Source: Chitinophagaceae bacterium (GTDB lineage: Bacteria; Bacteroidota; Bacteroidia; Chitinophagales; Chitinophagaceae). From it: a stretch of 64,000 bases of DNA. The notes under the pieces were generated by a model. It did not search any database, was not told the DNA's origin, and saw only the letters and a list, made by a program, of their open reading frames with translations. Below are positions 7,833 through 17,808 of this stretch, piece after piece. Positions within the stretch are counted from its first letter, which is position 1, and each line of letters starts with the position of its first letter. The translations under genes were made by a program, and so were the position numbers. The DNA is taken from positions 310,001-374,000 of the forward strand of contig JADKJI010000005.1 in NCBI GenBank assembly GCA_016721085.1. Reading direction: 5' to 3'.

Positions 7833-9656
7833 ATGAAGCGATTTTCGACGATTTTAAGACATTTACGAGACCAGAAATCCAATATCATCCTCTACTTCGT
7901 AACTGTCACTTTTTCAATAGTGTTCTCACTGATCTCGCTCGCGGGTATCGGCCCCTTCCTGCAAATGATCTTCAACAAGAACCCGACTCACTTCGATAAA
8001 GCTCCCGAATTATCTGCATCTGCCTCCGCAGTTTCGAATTATCTGCAATATCATCTGGGCGCCCTTATGTTGCAACAAGGCAAATCTGCAGCTCTCGCCT
8101 ATATCGTTATCGGTGTCATCATTGCCATACTTTTAAAGAACGTATTCATATATCTCTCTTACAGGGTAATGGCTCCCATCCGTAACCATGTTATGACAAG
8201 CCTGAGAGCAAGTCTCTATGGAAAGATATTACAACTGCCTATCGGCTTCTTCACTGAACAACGTAAAGGAGATATCATCAGTCGTATGAGTAACGATATG
8301 AATGAAATTGAATGGAGCGTAATCGGCACCCTCGAAGGATTAATTCGCGAACCACTTACTATTATCTTCTTCATCGCTACACTGATATTTTTGAGTCCTA
8401 CCCTTACACTAATTGTAATGGTCTTATTACCGATTGTGGGATTGATCATCGGACGCTTGAGTAAATCACTTCGTAAAGATTCTGGGAAAGCACAGCAGGA
8501 ACAGGGAGTATTGATGTCGATATTGGAAGAAACATTGAGTGGTCTTCGCGTCATCAAAGCTTTCAATGCAGAGAAAAAAATCGGCGATACTTTTTATAAT
8601 TCCAACAGGATATTGAATAATCTTCGTAACAAGATTGCTTTCCGCCGCGACATGGCTTCACCGCTTTCTGAATTTCTCGGAGTAATTGTATTGTGCAGCA
8701 TCTTATGGTTAGGTGGCACCTGGGTATTGGAAGGAAGGATAGATATGACGGCTGATAATTTCATCCTTTATATCATCGTATTCTGACAGATAATCAATCC
8801 GGCAAAATCCTTATCAACCGCTTTCTATAATGCACAAAGAGGTAGCGCTGCCATTGAGCGTATTGAAGATGTATTGAAAGCTCCAGTACTGGTAACTGAA
8901 GCTGTAAATCCAAAAACATTAAATGAATTCAAGCACAGCATCGAATTCAAGAACGTATCCTTTAATTATGAAGATGCAGTGATTTTGGATGGTATCAATC
9001 TTAAAATAGAAAAAGGTAAGACGGTAGCTTTTGTTGGTTCTTCTGGTGCAGGCAAGTCCACTCTTGCCGACCTTGTTCCCCGTTTCCATGATGTAACAAG
9101 TGGTGAACTTTTGATTGATGGAATAAACATCAAGGAGTTTTCATTATCCAGTCTTCGTCATCATATGGGTATCGTAACACAAGAACCCATATTATTCAAT
9201 GATACCATTGCTTCTAATATTGCTCTTGGAGATAGTACTGCCAATATTGCTGACATAGAAGATGCAGCCAAAATCGCCAATGCCCATTCCTTCATTGAAA
9301 ACAAGGAAGAAGGCTACCAAACCAATATCGGCGACCGCGGTAGTAAACTCAGTGGTGGAGAACGCCAGCGACTGACCATTGCCAGAGCCCTACTCAAAAA
9401 CCCACCCATACTTATATTGGATGAAGCCACTTCATCATTAGATACCGAAAGCGAAAGACTGGTACAAGATGCCATCAACCACATGATGCAGAACCGTACC
9501 AGCATCGTAATCGCCCACCGCCTCAGCACCATCCGCCATGCCGACGAAATCATCGTTCTCCAAAAAGGCAAGATCGTTGAAAGAGGTACCCACGACGGAC
9601 TTATGTCGCAAAACGGGTATTATAAGAAGTTGATTGAGATGCAGGAAGTGAAGTAA
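7833..9656 (+). pseudogene. MsbA-like ABC exporter (half-transporter), interrupted by an in-frame TGA
   Basis: One reading frame encodes a full ABC exporter of about 607 residues: a six-helix membrane domain, then an ATPase with Walker A GSSGAGKST (about 402-410), signature LSGGERQR (about 506-513) and Walker B ILILDEATSSLD (about 526-537). Codon 318 (8784-8786) is TGA. The flanking frame reads ...LYIIVF*QIINPAKS..., where relatives have serine, so TCA to TGA by one base (8785) explains it. No other damage is seen. Either the gene is a recent nonsense mutant or the base is wrong. TGA is used as a normal stop in frr, so recoding is unlikely. The family exports lipids or drugs; MsbA-like lipid A flipping is a plausible role. 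Confidence 0.85.
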
Positions 9657-10112
9657 GTCGGGAGTCGGAAGTCGGGAGTCGGGAGTCCGAAAGTCCGGAA
9701 GAAAATATTTGGAAGTCCCTGATATTTGAGTCCGCGGCTCTGAGCTTTGGAGATACAAATTTCAAGTCAGGAAGAAATACAAATACAAGTAGGGTAGTTA
9801 GAGGAAGTAATGGGAGTAGTAATTAATCGGAGTTTGGGATTGCCCAACCCTGAAGGGGTTGAATCATCGTATCCCTGGGTGAAAACCCGGGGCTTAATAA
9901 GTCAGAAATTTTTCTCCTGAAGAGGTTCGCAGAGACGCAGGGGGCTTTCCTCTGCGTCTCCGCGCCCTCTGCAGCTTAATTGTATTCCCTTTGGAACCTC
10001 TTTACCCGACCCTATGGAACCAATGGAACTTATGGAACCTATTAAACTATACACAGCCGGCATACGAAACAGCCTCCGACTTCGTACATTCAGGGTTCAA
10101 ATTTCACATCAC
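9657..10112. repeat. Gene-free mosaic of short repeats
   Basis: No gene is seen in 456 bases. From left to right it holds: a GTCGGGAGTCGGAAGTCGGG type direct repeat (9657-9710, related to 37361-37395); stretches ending in ATACA (9753-9757, 9777-9787); a twin-hairpin REP-like element (9845-9892); a hairpin with arms GAGACGCAG (9932-9940) and CTGCGTCTC (9952-9960) of the CGCAGAGACGC family; TGTAT at 9981; and three copies of ATGGAAC with a period of about 9-10 (10014-10035), which also occurs near 15955-15985 in reverse. Confidence 0.7.
9845..9892. repeat. REP-like twin hairpin
   Basis: Two small hairpins stand in tandem: CAACCC/GGGTTG (9845-9861) and CCTGGGT/ACCCGGG with a T-G wobble (9873-9892). 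Paired hairpins of this type, with CCCTGAAGGGG and CCGGGTGAAA-like loops, resemble REP elements mobilised by IS200/IS605-type transposases. No such transposase is in the window. Confidence 0.5.
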
Positions 10113-12262
10113 ATGAGAAAAATTGCCCTAACTATTTCCTGCATCGTCCTCTTTCTGGCAGCCTCAATAGCACAGAAAAAAACATTCACGTACGAACAAC
10201 TATTTAGCCGTGGTAGTGGCCCCGCTCCCGCCCTCTCCAAACCCCTTCCAATGATCACTGGTTGGGTAGACGACAGCCATTACATTGAAATGCGCAAAAG
10301 CGAAACCGATGGAAAATCATCCGCATTTTCTGTTGACGCAAAAACAGGAACTGCTGTTCCTTATACTCCTCCTGTTAAAGAAGCCACTGCTGTTCCAGCC
10401 GGACCAGCACTTGCAATAAAAGATGCGCGCAACCAAACATTAAGTCCCGATAAACAATGGGCAGCTTATACAAAAACAGATAACAACCTTTATCTCTATA
10501 ATGTATCTACCAAATCAGAAACACAAGTAACCAAAGATGGTTCCGAAACCATCCTGAATGGTTACGCTTCCTGGGTATATTATGAAGAAATTCTGGGTAG
10601 GGGTAGCCGTTATAAGGCATTCTGGTGGAGTCCTGATAGCAAGAAATTATGCTACATGCGTTTTGATGATGCACAGGTTCCTGTATTCCCAATTTACTGG
10701 AGCGATGGACAACATGGTAAACTGGAAAACACTCACTACCCAAAAGTTGGTGATAAGAATCCTGAAGTTAATGTGGGTGTAGTTCATGTGGTACAACCAA
10801 CACAAACCATCTGGACCGATTTCAATCCAAAAGACGACCAGTATTTCGGTGCTCCTATATGGACACCGTCCAATGAATTGTGGGTACAATGGATGAATCG
10901 CGGACAAGACAATCTTAAGATTTACAATATCGATCTGGCTTCTGGCAAGAAAGCAGAACTCTATGATGAAAAGCAAAAGACATGGATTGACCTGGATGAA
11001 GCTATTCGTGCCGTTTTCCTCGCGGATGGAAAAACTTTTATCATGAAAAGTGATAAAGATGGCTGGGAGAATCTGTATCTCTATAGCTCAACAGGACAAT
11101 TAATCAACCAGATCACTACAGGAAATTTCTGGGGCACCAGCATTGTTAGAATAGATGAGAAAAACAAAGTAATCTATTTCCGTGCGCGCAAAGAGAACTC
11201 TGCCCGCTTCGATTTTTATAAAGCCACATTGAATGGCAAAACCATCACACGCTTAAGTTTTGGAGAATATAGTCACGATCAGGTGAACCTTTCACCCAAT
11301 GGTGGTTATTTCATCACTACTTACTCCAACGTAAGTACTCCAACAACAATGGCGCTGGTTGATGGAAAAGGAAAGTTGATCCGCGAACTCGGCAATTCAA
11401 AAGGTGCTGACTTTGACAACTACGCTATTCCAAAAGTGGAACTGACCCGCGTAAAATCGGCCGATGGATTATTTGATTTACCAGTTGTGATTACTTATCC
11501 GGTAAACTTCGACCCAACAAAAAATATCCTGTTTTGATAAGCATCTACGGTGGACCTAATGCAGGAACAGTGTACGATCGCTGGCGTCCTGCTGGAGGAG
11601 CTTCACAATGGTGGGCTCAGGAAGGTATGATACAAGTAGCTTTCGACAACCGTGCAAGTGGCCATTTTGGAAAAGTAGGATTAAACTATATCCATCGCCA
11701 ACTGGGTAAATATGAGATTGAAGACTATATGGATTGTGGTCGCTGGTTACGTAAGCAATCATGGGTTGATAGCAATAAAGTGGCTATTACCGGTGGTAGC
11801 TTTGGTGGTTATATGACCTGCATGGCATTAACTTATGGCGCTGATGTATTCAATTTTGGAATCGCTAACTCATCAGTTACCGATTGGCATTTATATGATT
11901 CACATTACACTGAAAGATTTATGGATACTCCAGGTGAAAATCCTGAAGGCTATAAGATCACCTCTGTTATGACCTATGCTGATAAGTATAAAGGCTTGCT
12001 CCGAATTGTTCATGGCACATCAGACGATAATGTTCACATGCAGAACAGCATTCAGTTGATCAACAAACTGGAAGAAGGAAGGAAGCATTTCGAATTCATG
12101 TTGTATCCAGGTGAACGCCATGGTATCGGTGGAAACAGTCAGAACAAAGCCATTCACAGCCGTAATGAAGCTTATTCATTCTATTACCAAAACCTGTTAG
12201 GTAAGCCAATGCCGGCAGCTTTCTGGGGTGGACCAACTGGTTCAACACAAAGAGGATTCTAA
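10113..12262 (+). pseudogene. S9 family prolyl oligopeptidase / dipeptidyl peptidase IV, frameshifted
   Basis: Together two frames encode about 716 residues of a secreted DPP-IV. The start at 10113 (MRKIALTISCIVLFLAAS) gives a signal peptide; an in-frame ATG at 10014 lies in repeats. An N-terminal beta-propeller precedes the alpha/beta-hydrolase domain. In the second frame the catalytic serine is in GGSFGGY (about 11780-11800), the aspartate in GTSDDNVH and the histidine in ERHG. The frame breaks at a run of six A (11519-11524). One more A would restore ...DPTKKYPVLISIYGGPN. The site also reads A AAA AAT in frame, so a -1 slip would give exactly the right protein. A sequencing indel is more likely. 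It would release X-Pro dipeptides in the periplasm. Confidence 0.85.
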
Positions 12263-12280
12263 ATAAATTTTATTCGATAG

Positions 12281-12310
12281 AAAAAGAGAAGGTAATCCCT
12301 TCTCTTTTTT
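12281..12310 (+). terminator. Terminator after the S9 peptidase
   Basis: The twelve-base arms AAAAAGAGAAGG (12281-12292) and CCTTCTCTTTTT (12298-12309) pair perfectly around a five-base loop and continue into a T-run. Confidence 0.85.
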
Positions 12311-12477
12311 TTGCCTGCACCAAAAAACAATGGATATACCCTGATAATCAGCACTACTTTAAACCCATTCCATGGAAGCTGATAATAATCATACCCTCCT
12401 ATGACAGGGTAGCTACAAAACAGCAGCCCTTCTCCCGAAATTTGGCAAAGCATCTAACGATACCTTAATGCCCGACC

Positions 12478-12843
12478 ATGGAAGATAGCAACAACATAAA
12501 GCCGGCAAAGGAGAGAAAAATCAAAGGCAAAGTTGAAATCGACATACAGAAATGTAAGGGTTGCGAATTATGCACTATCGCCTGCAAGGAAAACGCTCTC
12601 TCTCTTTCAGAAACCATCAACATCAAAGGTTACCACTACATCATCGCCAATAATGAATCCTGCACTGGCTGCGTAAACTGTGCATTGGTTTGTCCCGATG
12701 CTGTCATCACCGTTTACAGAACTCATCCCAAAAAGAAACCAATAGCAATTACTCCTCCGGATATAAAAGAACAACTACAAAGCATGCTTCAACCCGAAAA
12801 AAAGAGGGCGTATGACAACAGCAAAACTCATGAAAGGAAATGA
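12478..12843 (+). CDS. 2-oxoacid:ferredoxin oxidoreductase, ferredoxin (delta) subunit
   Basis: A 121-residue cytosolic protein with two 4Fe-4S clusters. The first motif has cysteines at 26, 29, 32 and 36 (CKGCELCTIAC) and the second at 62, 65, 68 and 72 (CTGCVNCALVC, followed by P). It is the electron-carrying subunit of a four-subunit oxidoreductase and heads the operon delta-alpha-beta-gamma. A basic N-terminal extension (KPAKERKIKGK) precedes the cluster domain. Its 3' end overlaps the alpha start by 32 bases, a sign of translational coupling. The intergenic region upstream (12311-12477) shows no clear promoter box. Confidence 0.9.
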   Translation: MEDSNNIKPAKERKIKGKVEIDIQKCKGCELCTIACKENALSLSETINIKGYHYIIANNESCTGCVNCALVCPDAVITVYRTHPKKKPIAITPPDIKEQLQSMLQPEKKRAYDNSKTHERK

Positions 12844-13882
12844 AGCATTGGCAGAAGCTGCAATACAAGCTGGCTGCGATGCTTATTTCGGTTATCCCAT
12901 CACACCACAATCTGAAGTGCTGGAATACCTGGCGAGAGAAATGCCCAAACACAATCGAGTAGTAATGCAGGCAGAAAGCGAAGTGGCCTCTATCAACATG
13001 GTCTATGGTGCAGCGGGAGCAGGTTTCCGGGCTATGACCAGTTCTTCCTCTCCGGGATTTAGCCTCATGCAGGAAGGGATCTCCTATCTGGCAGGTGCTG
13101 AACTGCCATGCCTATTGGTAAATGTAAATCGTGCAGGTCCGGGATTAGGTACCATACAACCCGGACAAGGTGATTATTTCCAATCTGTGAAAGGCGGCGG
13201 ACATGGTGATTATAAAATGATTGTGCTTGCACCAGCTTCTGTTCAGGAAATGGCCGATTTTGTTTTCCTTGGATTTGATCTGGCCGATAAATACAGGAAC
13301 CCTGTTTTGATATTATCGGATGGGGCTATCGGACAAATGATGGAGAAAGTGGTTTTCAAACCTTATACAAATCCCGCAATTGATAAATCATCATGGGCAA
13401 CAACTGGTAAACCTGCTACAAGAGAAAGAAACTATATCACTTCCCTCTTCATTCAACCAGAACGCATGGAAGTTCATAACCTGAAACTGGAAGCAAAATT
13501 CCAGCTGATGCGGGAGAATGAAGTGCGTTGGGAAGAAATGAATACAGAAGATGCCGATTACATTTTTGTTGCATATGGATTAAGTGCCCGCATCTGCCAG
13601 AAAGCAATGGATGTTGCCAGAGCAAGAAATATAAAAGTGGGAATCCTAAGACCTATCACACTATTCCCCTTCCCTTATCAACGACTTGAAGAACTTGCAT
13701 CAAAAGTGAAAGGAATTCTTACAGTTGAATTGAATAGCGGACAAATGGTGGAAGATGTAAGACTCGCTGTAAAAGGAAAAACACCGGTAGCATTCTACGG
13801 AAGATTGGGCGGAATGCTCTTTACTCCGGAAGATATAGAACATGAATTAGAAACCTTAATAGCCACACACCATGTCAACTGA
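12812..13882 (+). CDS. 2-oxoacid:ferredoxin oxidoreductase, alpha subunit (VorB/KorA-like)
   Basis: A 356-residue subunit carrying the pyrimidine-binding and transketolase C-terminal-like domains. It opens with LMKGNEALAEAAIQAGCDAY and FGYPITPQSEVLEYLA, the family hallmark, followed by QAESEVASINMVYGAAGAG and TSSSSPGFSLMQEGISYLAG. The C-terminal part includes VGILRPITLFPFP. Four-subunit relatives oxidise branched-chain 2-oxoacids (Vor) or 2-oxoglutarate (Kor) with CoA, reducing ferredoxin. The substrate cannot be decided from sequence alone. It overlaps delta by 32 bases and beta by 11 bases. Confidence 0.9.
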   Translation: MTTAKLMKGNEALAEAAIQAGCDAYFGYPITPQSEVLEYLAREMPKHNRVVMQAESEVASINMVYGAAGAGFRAMTSSSSPGFSLMQEGISYLAGAELPCLLVNVNRAGPGLGTIQPGQGDYFQSVKGGGHGDYKMIVLAPASVQEMADFVFLGFDLADKYRNPVLILSDGAIGQMMEKVVFKPYTNPAIDKSSWATTGKPATRERNYITSLFIQPERMEVHNLKLEAKFQLMRENEVRWEEMNTEDADYIFVAYGLSARICQKAMDVARARNIKVGILRPITLFPFPYQRLEELASKVKGILTVELNSGQMVEDVRLAVKGKTPVAFYGRLGGMLFTPEDIEHELETLIATHHVN

Positions 13883-14702
13883 TGAACAAATACTAACCAC
13901 TACTTCATCGGTTGCACCAGCAACAGAATGCAGTCCCGATGAATATGAAATGGTGTATCATAAACCAACCACTCTGGTGGATGTAAGCATGCACTATTGT
14001 CCCGGTTGTGCGCATAGCCTCGTTCATAAACTGATCATGGAAGTGGTGGAAGAAGAGAACATCCAGGATAAAACAATCGGCATTGCTCCCGTAGGTTGTT
14101 CTGTTTTCGCCTACGACTATATGAATATCGATATGCAGGAAGCTGCCCATGGAAGAGCTGCTGCTGTTGCCACCGCTGTAAAAAGATTGATGCCAGAAAA
14201 ATACGTATTCACTTATCAGGGTGATGGTGATCTCGCAGCAATCGGTATTGCAGAAACCTTGCATGCCATTAACCGTGGAGAAAACATACTGATTGTATTC
14301 ATGAACAATGCGGTTTATGGAATGACGAGTGGACAAATGGCGCCTACTACTTTACCAGGTATGAAAACAACCACCAGTCCTGATGGTCGTGACACCTCGT
14401 TCTATGGCTCGCCTATTCGCATAGCCGAATTGATGGCTCAATTACCCGGAGCTTATTTTGTAACCCGTCAGGCAGTGAACAGCGCGAATGCGGTAAGAAG
14501 AGCAAAGAAAGCCTTACAACAGGCATTCAGATATCAGCAATTGCATAAAGGCACATGTTTGGTGGAAATAATAGGTAACTGTCCTTCTAATTGGAAAATG
14601 ACACCAGCAGAAGCATCAAAGTTCATTGATGAAGAAATGGTAAAGACATTCCCATTAGGTGATGTAAAAGTACCGGCAGCAACAGCTAACAACAAAGAAT
14701 AA
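13872..14702 (+). CDS. 2-oxoacid:ferredoxin oxidoreductase, beta (TPP) subunit
   Basis: A 276-residue thiamine-diphosphate-binding subunit. It contains HYCPGCAHSLVHKL (41-54), GIAPVGCSVFAYDY (70-83), the TPP/Mg motif QGDGDLAAIGIAE (116-128) and NNAVYGMTSGQMAPTT (145-160). These place it in the KorB/VorC-like beta family. The first 30 residues are a variable extension. It lies between alpha (11-base overlap) and gamma (five-base gap), so the four genes are almost certainly one transcript. It forms the active site with the alpha subunit. Confidence 0.92.
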   Translation: MSTDEQILTTTSSVAPATECSPDEYEMVYHKPTTLVDVSMHYCPGCAHSLVHKLIMEVVEEENIQDKTIGIAPVGCSVFAYDYMNIDMQEAAHGRAAAVATAVKRLMPEKYVFTYQGDGDLAAIGIAETLHAINRGENILIVFMNNAVYGMTSGQMAPTTLPGMKTTTSPDGRDTSFYGSPIRIAELMAQLPGAYFVTRQAVNSANAVRRAKKALQQAFRYQQLHKGTCLVEIIGNCPSNWKMTPAEASKFIDEEMVKTFPLGDVKVPAATANNKE

Positions 14703-14707
14703 TAACT

Positions 14708-15268
14708 ATGTTAGAAGAACTCATCATAGCAGGTTTTGGCGGACAAGGAGTTTTATCGATGGGCATGACCCTTGCCTATGCAGGAATGGTGGAAGAGAAA
14801 GAGATTTCATGGATGCCTTCTTATGGACCAGAGATGAGAGGTGGCACTGCCAATTGCATCACCATACTATCATCCGAAAAAATCAGCAGTCCTATAATAT
14901 CGAAGTTTGATGCCGCCATCATACTGAACCAACCTTCAATGGATAAGTTTGCAAGCCATATAAAACCAGGCGGATTGCTACTGTATGAATCAGGCAATAT
15001 ATTTCATCCCAGTGAAAGAACCGATATAGAAATAATCGGTATACCTGCCACTACAGAAGCTATTAAAATGAAGCAGCCCAAGATCATGAACATGATCATA
15101 CTTGGGGCTTTCCTTGGCGTTAAACCTGTAGTGAAGAACGAATCCATACTAGAAGCATTGCAAAAAGTATTACCCGAAAAATACCATCATTTACTTCCTA
15201 TCAATATTCAAGCTTTGGAAAGAGGAGAAGCCATGGTGCAGGAACTAAAAGTCCATTCTGTAGTTTAA
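14708..15268 (+). CDS. 2-oxoacid:ferredoxin oxidoreductase, gamma subunit
   Basis: A 186-residue subunit that completes the oxidoreductase and contributes to CoA binding. It begins LEELIIAGFGGQGVLSMG, the glycine-rich start of the gamma family, followed by MPSYGPEMRGGTANC and PIISKFDAAIILNQPSMDKF, both hallmarks. Length is normal. It is the last gene of the operon; pdxH follows after 35 bases and could be co-transcribed. Together the operon links 2-oxoacid oxidation to low-potential electrons and acyl-CoA formation. Confidence 0.92.
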   Translation: MLEELIIAGFGGQGVLSMGMTLAYAGMVEEKEISWMPSYGPEMRGGTANCITILSSEKISSPIISKFDAAIILNQPSMDKFASHIKPGGLLLYESGNIFHPSERTDIEIIGIPATTEAIKMKQPKIMNMIILGAFLGVKPVVKNESILEALQKVLPEKYHHLLPINIQALERGEAMVQELKVHSVV

Positions 15269-15303
15269 ATTACTTTTACAGTACCGTAATCAAATCGTCA
15301 GCA

Positions 15304-15948
15304 ATGAAACCTGAAGAAATTTCGCATCTGCGTAAGGAATATACATTACATAGTCTTTCGGAAAAAGATGTGGCCGCTACTCCTATAGAACAATTCGAAC
15401 GTTGGTGGAAGCAGGCGTCCGATTCAGCTATTGAAGAGATGAATGCGATGACCTTATCTACTATTGATGCCAATGGAATGCCTGATGCCCGCACTATTTT
15501 ATTGAAAGGAGTAGATGAAAAAGGCTTTGTATTCTTCACCAATTACAACAGTACAAAAAGTGTACAGCTTGATTTCAATGCAAATTGCTGCCTTTTATTT
15601 TTCTGGAAAGAACTCGAACGCCAGGTTCGTATATATGGTGTAGCAGAAAAAATCTCCGTAAAAGAAAGCATCGACTATTTCGAAAGCCGTCCCGACGGCA
15701 GCAAGATCGGTGCCTGGGCCTCTCCCCAAAGCATGGTAGTTGCTGGTGAAGCCTGGTTAAAGGAAACCTTTCAATATTATGCCGAGAGATTCAAACACGG
15801 CAAAATCCCTAAGCCACCTCACTGGGGTGGTTACCGCATAAAACCCGTTCGAATGGAATTCTGGCAGGGGCGGCCGAGCAGAATGCATGACAGGATACTG
15901 TATACGCAGAGCCCTGAAGGTTGGAAGACCGAAAGGCTTGCTCCTTGA
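15304..15948 (+). CDS. pdxH: Pyridoxamine/pyridoxine 5'-phosphate oxidase
   Basis: A 214-residue FMN enzyme that makes pyridoxal 5'-phosphate from PNP or PMP. The FMN-binding stretch MPDARTILLKGVDEKGFVFF is visible at about residues 60-80, then FFTNYNSTKSVQLD, LERQVRIYG, SRPDGSKIGAWAS and the C-terminal GGYRIKPVRMEFWQGRPSR, all PdxH signatures. The ending KTERLAP is the canonical tail. Length matches the family. It follows the oxidoreductase operon by 35 bases on the same strand. Repeat-rich DNA begins right after the stop. Confidence 0.96.
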   Translation: MKPEEISHLRKEYTLHSLSEKDVAATPIEQFERWWKQASDSAIEEMNAMTLSTIDANGMPDARTILLKGVDEKGFVFFTNYNSTKSVQLDFNANCCLLFFWKELERQVRIYGVAEKISVKESIDYFESRPDGSKIGAWASPQSMVVAGEAWLKETFQYYAERFKHGKIPKPPHWGGYRIKPVRMEFWQGRPSRMHDRILYTQSPEGWKTERLAP

Positions 15949-16400
15949 GGAGGTTCAAGAAGTTCCATAAGTTCCAGAGGGTCTAGGTGTAACAGAAAGA
16001 ATGAATTTTTTTTCACGCAAAGGGGCAAAGAATAAGTACATCTAGTATAGTCTTTCCTTATTGCTTTAAGAGGCAAAGAGTCGCTCCGCGACAAATACAG
16101 GGCTAAGAGGTCAAAGGAGAAAAAAGAGAATACAATCTCTGCGACCTCAGCGTCTCTACGTGAGATGGCTGTTTAAGAGTTTCACGCAGAGTCGCAGAGA
16201 ACACAGAGGAATACAATTCCTGCGTCTCCGCGTCTCTGCGGTTAAAAATCAAAAAATACAATAGCCGGGAAAACGGAAAAGCGGGAAGCGGATTTTAAAG
16301 AATAAAAATATTACACAATTCAAATACCGAAGCTCAATACTTGTATCGCATCAAGAAAATACTTACAACCTATAACTTAAAACTTAGAACTCCTCATTAA
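15949..16400. repeat. Gene-free mosaic of dispersed repeat modules
   Basis: No gene is seen. Modules shared with other loci are: GAAGTTCCATAAGTTCC (reverse of the ATGGAAC module near 10014); a CAAAGAGTCGC/GCGAC hairpin module (16074-16100, also 59633-59660); a module beginning CTAAGAGGTCAAAGGAGA and ending AGAGTTTCA (16103-16183, also 59712-59784) whose ends pair GAGGTC/GACCTC; a CGCAGAGACGCGG palindrome family member (16184-16242); and a CCGGGAAAACGG module (16263-16285, also near 59540). ATACA stands at 16095, 16130, 16211 and 16256, at or near module borders. Confidence 0.7.
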
Positions 16401-16823
16401 CTACTTATGCGTTTTCTTCACGTGCTTCACCGAAAGCTCCACCATCTTCTCTAATACTTTCACATCCACATCTTCCAGTTTCTTTATATAAACACAGGCT
16501 TTAGCGCTTTTATGCTTACCGAACTTAGCTAATAATTCATCTCGTTTATCAAAACTTGAAGATAAGTAAAGGGAAATTTCAGCCTTCCTCGGAGAGAACG
16601 CAACCAACGGTGCATCCCCTTCCCTTCCGCTTTCATACTTATAATGATACGAACCGAATCCGACAATTGCTGGCCCCCACATCTTGGCATCAAAGCCAGA
16701 TTGCTTTTTCATGATATCAAGTATTGCAAAACAATCCTTCTTCTTAGTAGCATCAGGGACCTTATTCAAGAAAGCAGTGACACTCTCTTTTGTTTCTACC
16801 GTTTTTGCAGTTGACTTTGCCAT
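16401..16823 (-). CDS. DUF1801 domain-containing protein
   Basis: A 140-residue cytosolic protein of the YdhG/DUF1801 family. The family run of KMWGPAIVGFGSYHYKYESG (about 67-86), then PLVAFSPRKAEISLYL, the KFGKHKSAKACVYIKKLEDV stretch and the closing VLEKMVELSV are all visible. Function is not established for the family; a heterocycle- or metal-binding role has been suggested for the fold. It sits alone between repeat-rich spacers. Frame and start (MAKSTAKTVETKE) are unambiguous. Confidence 0.88.
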   Translation of the reverse strand: MAKSTAKTVETKESVTAFLNKVPDATKKKDCFAILDIMKKQSGFDAKMWGPAIVGFGSYHYKYESGREGDAPLVAFSPRKAEISLYLSSSFDKRDELLAKFGKHKSAKACVYIKKLEDVDVKVLEKMVELSVKHVKKTHK

Positions 16824-17337
16824 TGGGATAGGTTTTAATTACTATGAATATCCAACTTTTCCATTAATCCAACAAAGACCAGTTTATGATTAATTGTTTC
16901 TTCGAAACTTAGTTTGTCTGGAACAGGATTTATAGGATTAAAGGAAATACAGGATAAACAGCCAGTACAGGACCTTGATGGAAAGAATAAAGGGATGTAC
17001 AGGATAATAGGTTTGCTTTTTAGATAGTGTACAGTGCAAGGAATACAAATACATTTTACGTGAGCCGCACAGGCGGGAAATACTCTTCGTCTTCGCGTCT
17101 CTGCGGTTATTGTATTTAGATTAAAACTCTCATATACACATATGCGATACATTATATTAAAAAATCAGTAATTAAATAACAATAACACGGAATGTTAAAT
17201 TCTCTATCTCTTTTTTAACTTTTAAAATATCCATCCTCAGTGCAACGGTAAACATTCATCTGATGTCAAATAACTTGAATTCAAAATAACAGCGCTGTTA
17301 GTAAGACACAATTATTTATTTTATTAAAATCATCAAA
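16824..17337. repeat. Spacer with repeat modules, then AT-rich leader
   Basis: From 16915 to about 17010 lies an AGGATTTATAGGATTAAAGG-like module with ACAGGATAAACAGCCAGTACA, related to 59662-59710 and, in reverse, to 18101-18138. From 17041 to 17115 is a fragment of the CGCAGAGACGC family bounded by ATACA (17043) and TGTAT (17111). From 17150 to 17337 the DNA is AT-rich with no repeat, presumably the leader of the lipoprotein gene. No gene is seen. Confidence 0.6.
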
Positions 17338-17808
17338 ATGCTTACAAAAAAGATTGTTAGTATGTCTCTGTTATTGGGAGTAGGGTTGTCGTTAACTGTT
17401 ATCAGTTGTAAAAAAGACAGTAATAATCTGCGCTCAAAAACTTATCCTTTAACAGCAGTATATGCTGGTGCTACAGGAACTGTAACCATCAGTGAAAATG
17501 CAGATAAAAGTTTTAATATCAAGGTGCTTGTAGACAAGTCCGTTAAAGACACTTTGCATCTGGTAAAACTTTATAGCGGTTCATTGACAACGCCAAATGC
17601 TATTGCATTACCTCTTAGCACTATCGTTGGAACAGGAAATACTGCGTCTGCAGAAACCGCTAGTATCAAGCAGATAAAACTGCCCGATAACAGCATGAAA
17701 AATGTAACCTATGATAGCATCATCAATTACAAGGCTTTCATAAAAGTATTTCACAGCACTTTCAGAGGCGATTCACTGATTGCTAAAGGAAATATCGGCA
17801 GCAACTAA
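17338..17808 (+). CDS. Hypothetical lipoprotein
   Basis: A 156-residue protein with a lipoprotein signal peptide; the lipobox is VISC with the lipidated cysteine at 24, followed by KKDSNN. The mature part is rich in T, S, N and K with alternating hydrophobic residues (GTVTISENADKSFNIKV), suggesting a small beta-sandwich. I recognise no family. It is flanked on both sides by repeat-rich spacers with no nearby partner gene. Start and stop are clear. Confidence 0.6.
   Translation: MLTKKIVSMSLLLGVGLSLTVISCKKDSNNLRSKTYPLTAVYAGATGTVTISENADKSFNIKVLVDKSVKDTLHLVKLYSGSLTTPNAIALPLSTIVGTGNTASAETASIKQIKLPDNSMKNVTYDSIINYKAFIKVFHSTFRGDSLIAKGNIGSN

Noticed and set aside
8784..8786. TGA recoding (selenocysteine or reassigned TGA) in the ABC exporter
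   Set aside because: TGA ends frr normally, no SECIS-like need exists at a serine position in a transporter, and other genes nearby have similar single-base damage.
10014..10112. Upstream in-frame ATG for the S9 peptidase
   Set aside because: The extra 33 codons come from the ATGGAAC repeat and would bury the signal peptide.
12259..12453. Minus-strand ORF of 64 codons after the S9 peptidase
   Set aside because: It runs through the terminator hairpin and shows no homology or start signal.
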